Source: CAVLCC01 sp963661535
GTDB lineage: Bacteria > Actinomycetota > Coriobacteriia > Coriobacteriales > CADBOM01
DNA: 16,581 nt
Direction of reading: 5' to 3'
Assembly (NCBI GenBank): GCA_963661535.1
Contig: CAVLCC010000046.1
Location: 1-16,581 of the forward strand
Below are positions 6,170-14,689 of this stretch, one piece after another (position 1 is the stretch's first letter; each line of letters begins with the position of its first letter). Under the pieces are notes generated by a model. That model was not told where the DNA came from and searched no databases. It saw only the letters and a list, made by a program, of their open reading frames with translations. Both the position numbers and the translations under genes were made by a program.

Positions 6170-7285
6170 CTATCTCACGCTTGCAATCATGGCAGCCACG
6201 TTTTCGGCCTTAGCATTCATAGGAACCTCGCAACCACTGCCTAGCATAAATCCGCCTTTCATTCCCATTTGAATGAGCTTCTCGCAATATTCTTTTACCT
6301 CATCTTCGGATGAATAGCAAAGCATAGTTGCAGGAACATCTCCCTGAATACACTGCCAGCCACTCAAGATGTCATAAGCTGCTTGAATGTCGGTTACACC
6401 GTCAAGTTCAATATGCATACAACCCTTAGGTACCTGAGTAAAGTACTCTAGCATTGGAAGCCAGTTTGCATCCGCATGCAAAATTGTGTGAAGTCCAGCT
6501 TCGTTGAAGGCCTCAATCGATTGTTTGAGAGCAGGCCATGCGTATTCTTCAAACATATCTGGAGACAAAAACGTTGACGACGAACGCATAGCAAATAGAT
6601 TGATAGTCCAGCCGTTTTGTGCTTTGGTCTGCTCAATCAAACGTTTAATTTCAGAGGGGGTGAACGTATTTACAACATCCATAATTGGATCTGGGTCATC
6701 AACGAGGTCATAGATAAACGCTTCCATACTACGAAACATTGACAGAGCGTCAAAAATTGGATAAGACGCGTTATTAAACCAAGGAACCATTCCGTGTCCA
6801 TAGATGAACCCAAAAGTCTTGCCAAAGTTTTGGCCTACCTGCTCATAGCGAGCAACAAGTTCAGCCGGATCTTTCATAGGAGGAGTTTGAATATCCATTG
6901 TATATTTGGCAAACCATGCGTCCCAGCCAATTTCCATTATGTGCTTATACTCGCTTGGGTTGTTAAAATAGGGGGTCTCGATAAATTGATATGCGGCATC
7001 GTCGTCCAGCTCGCGACCTGGAATATTAGACCTCAAATACATATTGAATACCGAATCCCTTGGATATGCCACTGCCATTATATCGGGCCAGCCAATTTTG
7101 TTAAAAGTTATCTCAGCAGATTCTAGCCACCTATCTATGCTGTTAAATACTTCTACTTGCTTTATTCCAGCTAAAGCCGGAAGACTTGTGATCATAAGTG
7201 GAAAAACGGGAATTTCTGTTCTGTCCGAAAACGGCTCTAAGCTAATAGCTTTGCGATATTTTTCCATTGATGTGAGTGTTGACAT
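6170..7285 (-). CDS. Uroporphyrinogen decarboxylase-family (MtaA/CmuA-type) methyltransferase-like protein
   Basis: This 371-residue protein is of the UROD (PF01208) superfamily and the corrinoid-methyltransferase side rather than heme synthesis. It lacks the N-terminal Arg-rich substrate motif of HemE and carries HADANWLPMLEYF (270-282), GDVPATM (315-321) and GFMLGSGCEVP (345-355). Methylcobamide methyltransferases of this family bind zinc through HxC plus a distal Cys. Here the site would be H270, D272 and C352, an Asp variant seen in many uncharacterised members. No corrinoid protein, other methyltransferase or reductive activase is in the window, so any partner is encoded elsewhere. GAAAGGAAGG precedes the ATG. 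It is divergent from a PucR-type regulator, the probable controller. Substrate unknown; O-demethylation or a related C1 transfer is possible. Confidence 0.82.
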   Translation of the reverse strand: MSTLTSMEKYRKAISLEPFSDRTEIPVFPLMITSLPALAGIKQVEVFNSIDRWLESAEITFNKIGWPDIMAVAYPRDSVFNMYLRSNIPGRELDDDAAYQFIETPYFNNPSEYKHIMEIGWDAWFAKYTMDIQTPPMKDPAELVARYEQVGQNFGKTFGFIYGHGMVPWFNNASYPIFDALSMFRSMEAFIYDLVDDPDPIMDVVNTFTPSEIKRLIEQTKAQNGWTINLFAMRSSSTFLSPDMFEEYAWPALKQSIEAFNEAGLHTILHADANWLPMLEYFTQVPKGCMHIELDGVTDIQAAYDILSGWQCIQGDVPATMLCYSSEDEVKEYCEKLIQMGMKGGFMLGSGCEVPMNAKAENVAAMIASVR

Positions 7286-7766
7286 GACGACCTTCCTTTC
7301 GTGTGTTTTGATATGCGCGTGCGTGCGTTGTGTTTAGCGTCTTGTGTGTGCCTGTTGTTTTTCCTACGTTTCGTGTTTCGTTATCTTGTTTACTTTGCAA
7401 ATTTCGTGTCTCGCAAACTTTGTACCCTGCTTACTTTGTGTATTTCTTATAAACCCCGAGTTGTACTAATCACAACTCATGCACTCAATTTGGCCAAACA
7501 GTTTGTGGAACTAATTTTTAATGCATTAAACTTTCTAAAATCTATGTTATAACTTTGCCGAGATTTCACATCATCAAATGTTAGAATTAGGCTTATAGAA
7601 CGTGGGTAATCATTCATACAAAATGTAGGAAGATATAAATAACACGTGAGAAGCGCGCGTGTAAAGTATAAGCAGCGTATGAGTAGTGCGTGACTAAAGG
7701 GAGAGTAGCACACACGTTGAGTGCGAGTTGAGTACAAGCAACGCACATACAACAAATGGAGAAAAT
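7286..7766. promoter_or_regulatory. Divergent intergenic region with three dyads between the methyltransferase and PucR-type genes
   Basis: This 481-bp region holds no convincing gene. Three dyads cluster in it: GAGTTGT-N7-ACAACTC (7458-7478), TTTGGCCAAA (7489-7498) and the perfect 14-bp palindrome TTTAATGCATTAAA (7517-7530). An imperfect TTACTTTG direct repeat (7390-7397 and 7431-7438) lies on the methyltransferase side, in T/G-rich DNA. The leader of the regulator gene is long (over 200 nt if the promoter lies near the dyads). The arrangement fits autoregulation and divergent control by the PucR protein, but no binding site can be assigned. Confidence 0.5.
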
Positions 7767-9206
7767 ATGAGACTTAGCATGTGGAATATCGCGGAGTGTC
7801 TGCAGCCTTTTAACCCGCGGGTAGTAACCATCGACTCAGGCAAGAGAATCTTGCGCAACGCACGGCTCCTTGCAGATGTGCATACACATTCAAGAACAAC
7901 TCTATATGTTGATTGCGATTCATCGGGCAACGTCTTATGCATGAACGATCATGACATTATTGTGCTTAGCACAGACGATATAGACTTGGTTCTAAACACA
8001 GTCCTTGACACCTTTGATCATTACAACGAGTGGGACTCGCAGCTCCACGACGCCATTCAAAAAAACTGCGACCTAGCCGAGCTTCTAGAGATTGGCGCAA
8101 AGGAAATAGGCGGCTTTTGCGTAATTGCAGACGCAACTTTCTACATAAGAGAGTCGGCTGGAGACAAGTCTGTTATCGCGCATAACAAAAAATCTTTAAT
8201 GTCTTTTGAGAATAGGTCGATGCCCCTCGATATTATCATGCGCATAAATGCAATGGAGGGGGTACGCTCTCGCAATAACAAAACGTACACCATTCATATT
8301 CCCGAACTTCAAACAACACCAGCTATAAGCAATTTATTTGTTGATAACGAGCACGAGGGCTGGTTGATTGTAATCTCTTCTAGCCACCATCACACGCAGG
8401 CGCAATTTGACATTCAAGATGCGTTTGCCCAAAAGATCGAAGAGGCACTGCGCCTAAAACGCAACATTTCAAACAACATGAGCCGAACCTCAATATTTAC
8501 GGATATTTTGTCGGGAGAAGCAACCGACGAATCACTTATTTATCAGCGCCTAGCTAGTCTTAATTGGAATCGAGATGACAGCAAGGTCATTTATGTTATT
8601 AGACAAATTGAGAGGCAGAAAAATCCACAGCACGTGATTGAGAGATTTTTGAACAGCATAGATATTTCGTCTGCATGCGTAAAACACGATGGTGACCTGC
8701 TGTTTTTTGTTAATGCAACGCACGTTAACCTCAAAACTATTGAAGAAAGCATGAAGCCCACCCTAACAATGTGTGGTTGCTCTGCAGGTAGAAGTGAAAT
8801 TTTCAAGAACATTTTTGAAATTCCCCAGCAGTGCGATGCGGCTAAGGTTGCCTCCAAATCCTCTTTGCAGTCAGGTCTAATTGTTAGTTTTCAGCAAGTT
8901 AAGCTGTCTTATGCAATTTCTTTAATTCAAAAGCACGCTGCAGCAGACATTAAGCACGACGCGCTCGATACCCTAAAGCATTATGACAACACACACGACA
9001 CAAATTTGCTAAACACCCTGTCTGCATACCTGAAGCACGCACTAAATGCAACTGCAACAGCGCAAGCCTTATTTATTCATCGCTCAACTCTGCTTTACCG
9101 TTTAGAGCGCATTGAGGAGCTAACCAAAATTGACCTAGACGACCCCGACGAACGCCTGCTGCTTGAACTCTCCTTTAGATTTCTTTCGTCTTGTGAGTCT
9201 TCATAG
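7767..9206 (+). CDS. PucR-family transcriptional regulator (C-terminal HTH_30)
   Basis: This 479-residue protein ends in the PucR/CdaR-type helix-turn-helix, about residues 414-475, with HRSTLLYRLERIEELT as the recognition part and DDPDERLLLELSFRFL at the end. The central region (about 190-400) resembles the usual degenerate GGDEF-like middle of CdaR/PucR regulators, and the N-terminal part is unassigned and probably senses a ligand. A TTG at 7728 would add 13 residues, but the ATG at 7767 is preceded by GGAG at 5 nt spacing and is chosen. These regulators usually activate purine, sugar-acid or aromatic catabolic genes. Divergence from the UROD-family gene makes that its likely target (inference). 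Confidence 0.85.
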   Translation: MRLSMWNIAECLQPFNPRVVTIDSGKRILRNARLLADVHTHSRTTLYVDCDSSGNVLCMNDHDIIVLSTDDIDLVLNTVLDTFDHYNEWDSQLHDAIQKNCDLAELLEIGAKEIGGFCVIADATFYIRESAGDKSVIAHNKKSLMSFENRSMPLDIIMRINAMEGVRSRNNKTYTIHIPELQTTPAISNLFVDNEHEGWLIVISSSHHHTQAQFDIQDAFAQKIEEALRLKRNISNNMSRTSIFTDILSGEATDESLIYQRLASLNWNRDDSKVIYVIRQIERQKNPQHVIERFLNSIDISSACVKHDGDLLFFVNATHVNLKTIEESMKPTLTMCGCSAGRSEIFKNIFEIPQQCDAAKVASKSSLQSGLIVSFQQVKLSYAISLIQKHAAADIKHDALDTLKHYDNTHDTNLLNTLSAYLKHALNATATAQALFIHRSTLLYRLERIEELTKIDLDDPDERLLLELSFRFLSSCESS

Positions 9207-9314
9207 ACGATGGTTAAATTGCTAATTCAATTTTGTGTTGTTAGAAAGTATGTGCTTATTGTCTACTCAAATTAAACTATAATTTTCGATAGCAGTTAAT
9301 ATGCAAAATATAAT

Positions 9315-9342
9315 TTGACCCAAAAAAACTTTGCAATAATAT
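9315..9342 (+). promoter_or_regulatory. Candidate promoter of ybaK
   Basis: TTGACC (9315-9320) and TAATAT (9337-9342) are 16 nt apart and would start a transcript about 12 nt before the TTG start. Two further TATAAT boxes lie at 9278-9283 and 9309-9314 but have poor -35 partners. Confidence 0.45.
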
Positions 9343-9361
9343 AGAGAAATCGAGAAAAGCC

Positions 9362-9838
9362 TTGGAAGATAAAACCAACGTAATGAGACTGCTTGATGCC
9401 GCTGGAATTAACTACCAGTGGTATACGTTTGATGTTGATGAAACACCAAGCGGAGTTGATGTTGCCAGCATTTTGGGGGAAGATCCAAATCAAGTATTCA
9501 AAACCTTGGTAACCGTGGCAAAAAGTGGCGAACATTATGTTTTTATGGTCCCTGTTGCGGAGTCTCTAGATCTAAAAAAGGCGGCTAAGGCAGTTGGCGA
9601 AAAGTCGATTTCGATGATTAAGTCAAAGGAGTTGCTCCCCCTAACAGGCTATATTCATGGAGGTTGTTCTCCCATCGGAATGAAAAAGGCGTTCAAAACA
9701 ACTATTGACGAAACAGCAATTCTTTTTGACACTGTGATTTTTTCTGCAGGACGCATAGGCGCACAAGTTGAGCTAAACCCAGAAGATCTTGCAACTATGA
9801 TTGACCTTCAGTTTGTGGATATAGTTGTGGATAAATAA
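9362..9838 (+). CDS. ybaK: YbaK/EbsC-type Cys-tRNA(Pro) deacylase
   Basis: This 158-residue protein has the full YbaK family length. It hydrolyses mischarged Cys-tRNA(Pro) in trans, a cytoplasmic editing function working beside ProRS. Visible family marks are KTNVMRLLDAAGI at the start, VFKTLV with the conserved Lys47, GYIHGGCSPIGMKK (96-109) and SAGRIGAQVELNP (128-140). The start is TTG: the first ATG (residue 8) would cut the conserved KTNVMR start and has no ribosome site. An AG-rich GAGAAATCGAGAAAAG stretch precedes the TTG, a weak site. The gene appears monocistronic and is convergent with the lipid kinase gene; no clear terminator is seen in the 163-bp gap behind it. Confidence 0.9.
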   Translation: MEDKTNVMRLLDAAGINYQWYTFDVDETPSGVDVASILGEDPNQVFKTLVTVAKSGEHYVFMVPVAESLDLKKAAKAVGEKSISMIKSKELLPLTGYIHGGCSPIGMKKAFKTTIDETAILFDTVIFSAGRIGAQVELNPEDLATMIDLQFVDIVVDK

Positions 9839-10001
9839 TTGACGATCTAATCTATAGTGCGGGCATATTGTTAATGTCAGGGTATCAGACCATTTCATCG
9901 CGTACTCAATAAGCGCACCCAAAAACAATATCGCGCAGACAACGCAAACAATGCCCACACGACAGCCCTGCCAATCTCTTAACGCTCACAAACAAACGCC
10001 T

Positions 10002-10982
10002 CTAAGCTTCGCCCCCCAAACTCTCCGAACCCTCAGACGTCTCATTCTCCATTAAACGCAGGGCATCTAGCCTATCAAGCTCCATATCATCAACAATAGT
10101 CTTTAGAGCCCCAGGCAAACACGTTGCCCTAAAGGGCGTATGAGCATCTGCAATTTCTCCATCATATTGAATAGGCAAAGGAGGATTGCACAACACATCT
10201 ATCTGCTTGCCTGCATAAATCTCCAAAACATCAGAGCGCGAGGGGTGTTGTCCGCGCTTGTCACGCAAGACCGCAATTAACGCAGGCATTAAAGCCAGCT
10301 TATTATCGGGCTTTATGATCACAACTTCCAAAAGGCCATCTTGCGCGTCATTAACATGTGTAACCGAGAGGTCAGGAGCGATTTTGGCAAAATTAACAAT
10401 CAGCACACCAACACCGGAGGTGTGAATTTTCTTACCATCAATAATGAGAGTTATCTTCGACTTAACCAGCTTTTTGCCCATAAGAGCAGAAACATAATAA
10501 GCGCTTTGTCCTAGCACGCCTTTGAGGTCTTTGGCAGTTTCCATAATCATTGCGTCAAAGCCTGCACCCGCAATTATCGAAAAGCCCTCCGTATGAGCCT
10601 GTCCCGTGCTATCTTTAAATTCGAGCTGCCCCAAGTCGTAATTCTCAACATTGGCCTTTTTAACCATGTCCGCCAAAGCGCGGGGCTCCTCAGGGGCACT
10701 AAGGTTTAGATTTAAGAGATTGCCCGTGCCCGACGGAAAAGGCACAACCGGAACCCCCCGATAGCGCATCTCATAACAAACCGAAGTGACAGTGCCATCT
10801 CCTCCAGATGCTATAACCATGTCAAAACACTCGGCATCATGCAGCAGCTCCGCCATAGTTTTGTTGGCACCGATGTTGCGAATTACAATCTCGTCGCCGT
10901 CTTCGCTTATAATTCTCAAAAAGTCGTAGATGGCATTATCGCCGCGTCCCGAGCTTTTGTTATTGATAACCAATAGTTTCAT
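10002..10982 (-). CDS. Diacylglycerol kinase/lipid kinase family protein (DAGK catalytic domain)
   Basis: This 326-residue protein has the DAGK_cat fold of the YegS/DgkB group and phosphorylates diacylglycerol or a related lipid at the inner membrane face, using ATP. Family marks are NNKSSGRG (7-14), the nucleotide-binding loop SGGDGTV (59-65) and the PFPSGTGNLLN stretch (81-91). A C-terminal beta-sandwich follows, with AGAGFDA and QYDGE-type motifs. Length is close to the usual 290-330 residues, with a short acidic/Gly tail. ATG follows a perfect AGGAGGT. It is divergent from the rnd operon across about 60 bp. The exact lipid is not predictable, so no gene symbol is given. Confidence 0.88.
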   Translation of the reverse strand: MKLLVINNKSSGRGDNAIYDFLRIISEDGDEIVIRNIGANKTMAELLHDAECFDMVIASGGDGTVTSVCYEMRYRGVPVVPFPSGTGNLLNLNLSAPEEPRALADMVKKANVENYDLGQLEFKDSTGQAHTEGFSIIAGAGFDAMIMETAKDLKGVLGQSAYYVSALMGKKLVKSKITLIIDGKKIHTSGVGVLIVNFAKIAPDLSVTHVNDAQDGLLEVVIIKPDNKLALMPALIAVLRDKRGQHPSRSDVLEIYAGKQIDVLCNPPLPIQYDGEIADAHTPFRATCLPGALKTIVDDMELDRLDALRLMENETSEGSESLGGEA

Positions 10983-11044
10983 AGAGATAACCTCCTAGTT
11001 AGTTAAGATATTAACACTTAAGTTTTTAATCGGAGATGTCGCAA

Positions 11045-12205
11045 GTGCTAATTACAACACAACAAAAATTTGATTCGATGCTTTCTAGCATAGAAGGCTG
11101 TCGAGCTTTAGCTATAGATACAGAATTTATGCGAGAAAGCACATACTATCCAAAATTGTGCTTGCTCCAGCTGGCAACAGACAACGAGGAATTTATCGTG
11201 GATCCGTTCAAGGTTCCATCTATTCAGGGGTTTGGCAGCATTTTGTCAGACCCTAGAACTGTTAAAGTTTTTCACGCTGGATTTCAGGATAGAGAAATTC
11301 TCTTCAATTCTTGTGGAGTGGTTCCAACGCCGGTGTTTGATACACAGGTCGCGGCACCTCTACTAGGTCTTCCTCAACATGCGGGATATGCCTCGGTTGT
11401 TAATACATTTTGTGGTGTAAAGCTCAAGAAATCCGACACGCTCACAGACTGGACAAGGCGTCCGCTTAGCAATAGTCAGATGAAATATTCGCTTGAAGAT
11501 GTGCGCTATCTTATTCCAATGTACGACACTATGTGTGAAAAGCTCAGCAAGGTAGGTCGCCTGCATTGGCTAGATGAAGACTTTGAGAAAATGCAAGATC
11601 CGCATCAGTTCGATAAGCACGACTCCGAATTGTGGCACAAGGTCAAAAAGGCAAACGCGCTTCCTCGCCGACAGCTCGCCCACGTTTCAAACCTAGCAAT
11701 TTGGCGCGAAAAAATTGCACGCAAACGCGACATTCCCAGAAAATGGATTTTATCTGATGAAATTTTAGTAGAGATTTGCAAAAGAGAGCCAAAGTCGCCT
11801 GAAGATTTGTATAAAATTCGTGGTACAAGAGAAAAACTCACACAAAATATGGCTAGAGAAATTGTTCGCCTAATTGATTTGGGGAGCAAGAGTGATCCTT
11901 CTACTTGGCCGAGCATTGCTAGTGGGCACAAAGCGGCTCCTGGAGTTGGTGCTATTGCTGATGTTATGATGGGCATCGTAAAGCTGCGTGCTAAAGAAAA
12001 CCATGTTGCTCCCCAAGTTTTGGCGGTGCATGACGATCTTTTAAAACTTGCAGGTGGAAAACGTGAGGATTTAGACTTGTTGTCGGGTTGGAGATACGAG
12101 TTAGTAGGCAGAGAATTAGTTAACTTTTTGGATGGAAAAGAAAGCATAAAGATAGAAAAAGGAAAGCTTTGCATTGCAAAAGAAAGTAGAAAGGAAGCGA
12201 GTTAA
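11045..12205 (+). CDS. rnd: Ribonuclease D with HRDC domain
   Basis: This 386-residue 3'-5' exoribonuclease of the DEDDy class matures tRNA and other stable RNA ends. The first catalytic pair is in AIDTEFMRE (D25, E27), with FHAGFQDREIL (D82) and YSLEDVRYLIPMY (Y148, D152). An HRDC domain covers about residues 210-274. The GTG start at 11045 is preferred because GGAG (11032-11035) lies 9 nt ahead; it abuts an ATG at 11036 with no spacing, which is poor for initiation, though that start would add only three residues. The stop TAA overlaps the ATG of the next gene (TAATG), so translation is probably coupled. First gene of the rnd-peptidase-xseA-xseB run. Confidence 0.92.
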   Translation: MLITTQQKFDSMLSSIEGCRALAIDTEFMRESTYYPKLCLLQLATDNEEFIVDPFKVPSIQGFGSILSDPRTVKVFHAGFQDREILFNSCGVVPTPVFDTQVAAPLLGLPQHAGYASVVNTFCGVKLKKSDTLTDWTRRPLSNSQMKYSLEDVRYLIPMYDTMCEKLSKVGRLHWLDEDFEKMQDPHQFDKHDSELWHKVKKANALPRRQLAHVSNLAIWREKIARKRDIPRKWILSDEILVEICKREPKSPEDLYKIRGTREKLTQNMAREIVRLIDLGSKSDPSTWPSIASGHKAAPGVGAIADVMMGIVKLRAKENHVAPQVLAVHDDLLKLAGGKREDLDLLSGWRYELVGRELVNFLDGKESIKIEKGKLCIAKESRKEAS

Positions 12206-12873
12206 TGCATTATTGGTTATATGTTGTTATTCCTACGTTAATACTAGGTTTAGCAGCGCAGGCTGCAATAAGCCGCGCATATAAAAAGTGGAGCGCAGTT
12301 CATGCAGCATGCGGACTCACCGGAGCACAAGCGGCCCGCAAAATGCTCGACGCAAACGGACTCCAGCATGTTGGTATAAACCGCATAGCAGGCGAGCTAA
12401 CAGACAATTTTGACCCCAGGTCAAATACCCTCAACTTGTCGCAAAGCACATACGACCAAACTTCAGTGGCTGCAATTGCAGTTGCGTGCCATGAGTCGGG
12501 GCACGCTATTCAGCACGCTATTGGATATAAGCCCATACAAATAAGAGCAGCCATAGTTCCTGCCGCTAATTTTGCTTCTAGTGCTTGGGTCTTTATTTTG
12601 ATACTAGGTTTTATTTTGCAGATGTTTTCGCTCGTTTGGGTAGCAATTGCTCTATACGCATGTGTGGTTGTATTTCAGATAGCTACGCTTCCTGTTGAGT
12701 TTAATGCATCTGCTAGAGCGCTAGATTCGATACGTGCAACCTTGCCCCTTCCAGAAGAACAAGACAAAGGATGCGAAAAAGTCTTGCGTGCTGCTGCATT
12801 TACCTATGTGGCTTCGGCATTAGCCTCAATTCTAGAATTGATTTACTTTATAGGATTGGCTCGAAACGAATGA
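12205..12873 (+). CDS. Membrane zinc metallopeptidase (YugP/Zn_peptidase_2 family)
   Basis: The 222-residue protein matches the family length of about 225. The zinc motif is ACHESGHAIQH, with H96, E97 and H100. The likely third ligand is E165 in LPVEFNASARA, a hallmark of the family. Hydrophobic segments lie at about 4-22, 114-160 (two passes) and 197-218, so this is an integral membrane peptidase. Its substrate is unknown in the family generally. ATG overlaps the rnd stop by 1 nt and its TGA overlaps the xseA ATG (ATGA), which indicates co-translation. Placement between RNase D and exonuclease VII is curious but may be only an operon of convenience. Confidence 0.9.
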   Translation: MHYWLYVVIPTLILGLAAQAAISRAYKKWSAVHAACGLTGAQAARKMLDANGLQHVGINRIAGELTDNFDPRSNTLNLSQSTYDQTSVAAIAVACHESGHAIQHAIGYKPIQIRAAIVPAANFASSAWVFILILGFILQMFSLVWVAIALYACVVVFQIATLPVEFNASARALDSIRATLPLPEEQDKGCEKVLRAAAFTYVASALASILELIYFIGLARNE

Positions 12874-14237
12874 GTGCAACTACAAATTCAAAAGAACAAA
12901 CAGTGCTTTCGGTTTCGCAAGCACTACAAATTGCTAAGGGCAACCTTGAGAGCATAAGGGTTGTTGTAGAGGGGGAACTCTCGGAGCTTTCCGATAAGCC
13001 TGGATACAAGGCAGTCTACTTTACTTTGGTAGACAAAAACGGGGCCATGCCTTGCCTTATCTGGAAAAACGACTTTGCCCGTGCTGGCATTGTGCTCAAG
13101 CAGGGAATGTTAGTTCAGGTTTCGGGCAACTTTTCGCTCTATGCGCAAAAAGGGCGAATGAACTTTGTTGCTCGCAGCATTAGGCTTGCAGGCGAGGGAG
13201 CTTTGAGAGCGCAGGTCGCGCTGCTTGCAAAAAAGCTGCAAGAAGAGGGGCTCATGGAGCCCTCTCGCAAAAAACCTTTGCCGAAGTTTGCGCAAAAAGT
13301 TGCTGTGGTTACCTCCCCCCGCGGCAAGGCAGTACACGATGTTTTGAGAACATTGCGCAGGCGTGCTCCTCAAGTTGAAGTATATGTATGTGGGGTTCCT
13401 GTAGAGGGCGTTGACGCTCCAGCCCATATTTGTGAGGGCTTGCGCGTGGCTGATGCGTCCGATTGCGATGTGATTTTGCTGGTGCGTGGCGGTGGGTCTT
13501 ATGAGGACTTGATGCCCTTTAATCACGAGATGGTTGCGCGAACTGTAGCAGCGTGCAATAAGCCGGTGGTTACAGGCATTGGTCATGAGCCCGACAACTC
13601 AATTGCCGACATGGTTGGAGACAAAAGATGCTCAACTCCAACTGCAGCTGCTGAGGCCACAACAGTAGACATTACACAGTTAGGCGCAGATCTTGCAAAG
13701 AGCGCAAGGCGTATGTCTCAGGCGTTGGCATCTGGTGTGGAGCGAAAGAGTCAGCTGGTAGCGCAGCTTGCCTCACGTCCTGTGTTTTGCGACCCCAACT
13801 ATTTGCTGTCTGGATACGCAATGCGTCTAGACTCAGATGGCGAGAGATTGGCACGTTCAATTCCTAATGCAGTTGCAACTAACAGGTCTGCTATCGATAG
13901 ATGTGCGTCTGCACTGGTATCTGCTGCATCTCGAATTGCTGGTGGGGCTCGAGTTGTGTTGGAAAGCGATAAGTCTAGGTTAGTGAGTGCAGGCTTGCAT
14001 TTGCTAGACGAACCGCGCAAGCAAGCGGCGGTAATGGCGGCTCAGCTAAATGGATTGTCTCCACTTTTGGTTTTGGGGCGCGGTTATGCGATAACATATG
14101 ACAAAGACGGACATGTTATGTCTTGCGCTGCTGATGCAGCTAAAGGTGACGATATAGAAATACAAATGCAAGATGGAAAACTTGCCTGTACAGTTAATGA
14201 TATTAAGCTCAAGCAAGATGGAGGAAAAAGTGAATAA
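12870..14237 (+). CDS. xseA: Exodeoxyribonuclease VII large subunit
   Basis: This 455-residue protein is the catalytic subunit of exonuclease VII, which degrades single-stranded DNA from both ends into oligonucleotides and pairs with XseB. An OB-fold (about residues 11-106) precedes the nuclease domain with VAVVTSPRGKAVHDV (145-157), LLVRGGGSYEDL (203-214), VVTGIGHEPDNSIAD (233-247) and STPTAAAEA (255-263). A long helical arm and a short C-terminal segment with LGRGYAI follow. The start is the ATG at 12870 overlapping the previous stop as ATGA; an earlier in-frame ATG at 12771 would add residues encoded inside the peptidase gene with no family match. xseB starts before this gene ends. Confidence 0.96.
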   Translation: MSATTNSKEQTVLSVSQALQIAKGNLESIRVVVEGELSELSDKPGYKAVYFTLVDKNGAMPCLIWKNDFARAGIVLKQGMLVQVSGNFSLYAQKGRMNFVARSIRLAGEGALRAQVALLAKKLQEEGLMEPSRKKPLPKFAQKVAVVTSPRGKAVHDVLRTLRRRAPQVEVYVCGVPVEGVDAPAHICEGLRVADASDCDVILLVRGGGSYEDLMPFNHEMVARTVAACNKPVVTGIGHEPDNSIADMVGDKRCSTPTAAAEATTVDITQLGADLAKSARRMSQALASGVERKSQLVAQLASRPVFCDPNYLLSGYAMRLDSDGERLARSIPNAVATNRSAIDRCASALVSAASRIAGGARVVLESDKSRLVSAGLHLLDEPRKQAAVMAAQLNGLSPLLVLGRGYAITYDKDGHVMSCAADAAKGDDIEIQMQDGKLACTVNDIKLKQDGGKSE

Positions 14238-14628
14238 TCAAGACGGATTTATGGATTTAACAGTGTTCGATGAAGCTGGAGAGGGTGCTGCTGGTACTGC
14301 TGGTGCTGGTAGCGTTGACGGTGCTGCTGGCGTTGGCGTTAGGGCTGCAAGCACATCGGTTCAAAGTGCAGCCCAAGGCACTGCCTCTGCCTCTGCAACT
14401 CCTGCAAATGTTACTTTTAAAAAAGGTATTGGCGAGCTAGAAGAGATTATTCGAGAGCTTGAGGGCGGTCAACTCGAACTAGAAGACAGCCTACTCAAAT
14501 ACGAACGCGGTGTGGGTTTGTTGCGTGCATTGCAATTCAAGATTTCTGATGCAGAGCAAAAGGTCACCGTTCTTTTGGGTGAGATAGAGCCTGAGTCTAG
14601 CGACGCTATAGACGAGCAGCTCAGCTAA
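14230..14628 (+). CDS. xseB: Exodeoxyribonuclease VII small subunit with an Ala/Gly-rich N-terminal extension
   Basis: The small subunit of exonuclease VII holds the large subunit in the complex. The conserved core starts near residue 63 (FKKGIGELEEIIRELEGGQL, LEDSLLKYERGVGLL) and ends near residue 120, close to the usual 60-80 residue size. Ahead of it lies a 60-residue Gly/Ala/Ser/Thr/Val-rich low-complexity extension, absent from typical XseB. The start chosen is GTG at 14230, 5 nt after GGAGG (14220-14224), overlapping xseA by 8 nt. The ATG at 14173 would only add xseA-overlap sequence, and the ATG at 14218 contains the ribosome site itself. Starting at the core is not possible because no start codon with a site lies there. 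The total is 132 residues. Confidence 0.92.
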   Translation: MNNQDGFMDLTVFDEAGEGAAGTAGAGSVDGAAGVGVRAASTSVQSAAQGTASASATPANVTFKKGIGELEEIIRELEGGQLELEDSLLKYERGVGLLRALQFKISDAEQKVTVLLGEIEPESSDAIDEQLS

Positions 14629-14689
14629 AGATTAATATTTCAGCTCAACATGGATTTAGAACGCAAAAAGTAAAAAGGAGAACAAAACT

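Noticed and set aside
7301..7552. Plus-strand hydrophobic reading frame upstream of the PucR-type gene
   Set aside because: Its Phe/Leu/Cys/Val-rich content simply reflects T/G-rich regulatory DNA; no ribosome site and no known family.
7477..7755. Cys/Tyr/Leu-rich minus-strand reading frame in the divergent intergenic region
   Set aside because: It spans the palindromes and the regulator's leader, with no ribosome site and odd residue makeup; judged a chance open frame.
9773..9958. Minus-strand 61-codon reading frame with a hydrophobic start, just behind the lipid kinase gene
   Set aside because: It starts with GTG, has only a weak ribosome site, overlaps the 3' end of ybaK and matches no family I know; the hydrophobic stretch is the only point in its favour.
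12771..12869. Longer start for xseA inside the peptidase gene
   Set aside because: The added 33 residues are an out-of-frame reading of the peptidase C-terminus; the ATGA overlap start at 12870 fits the family.
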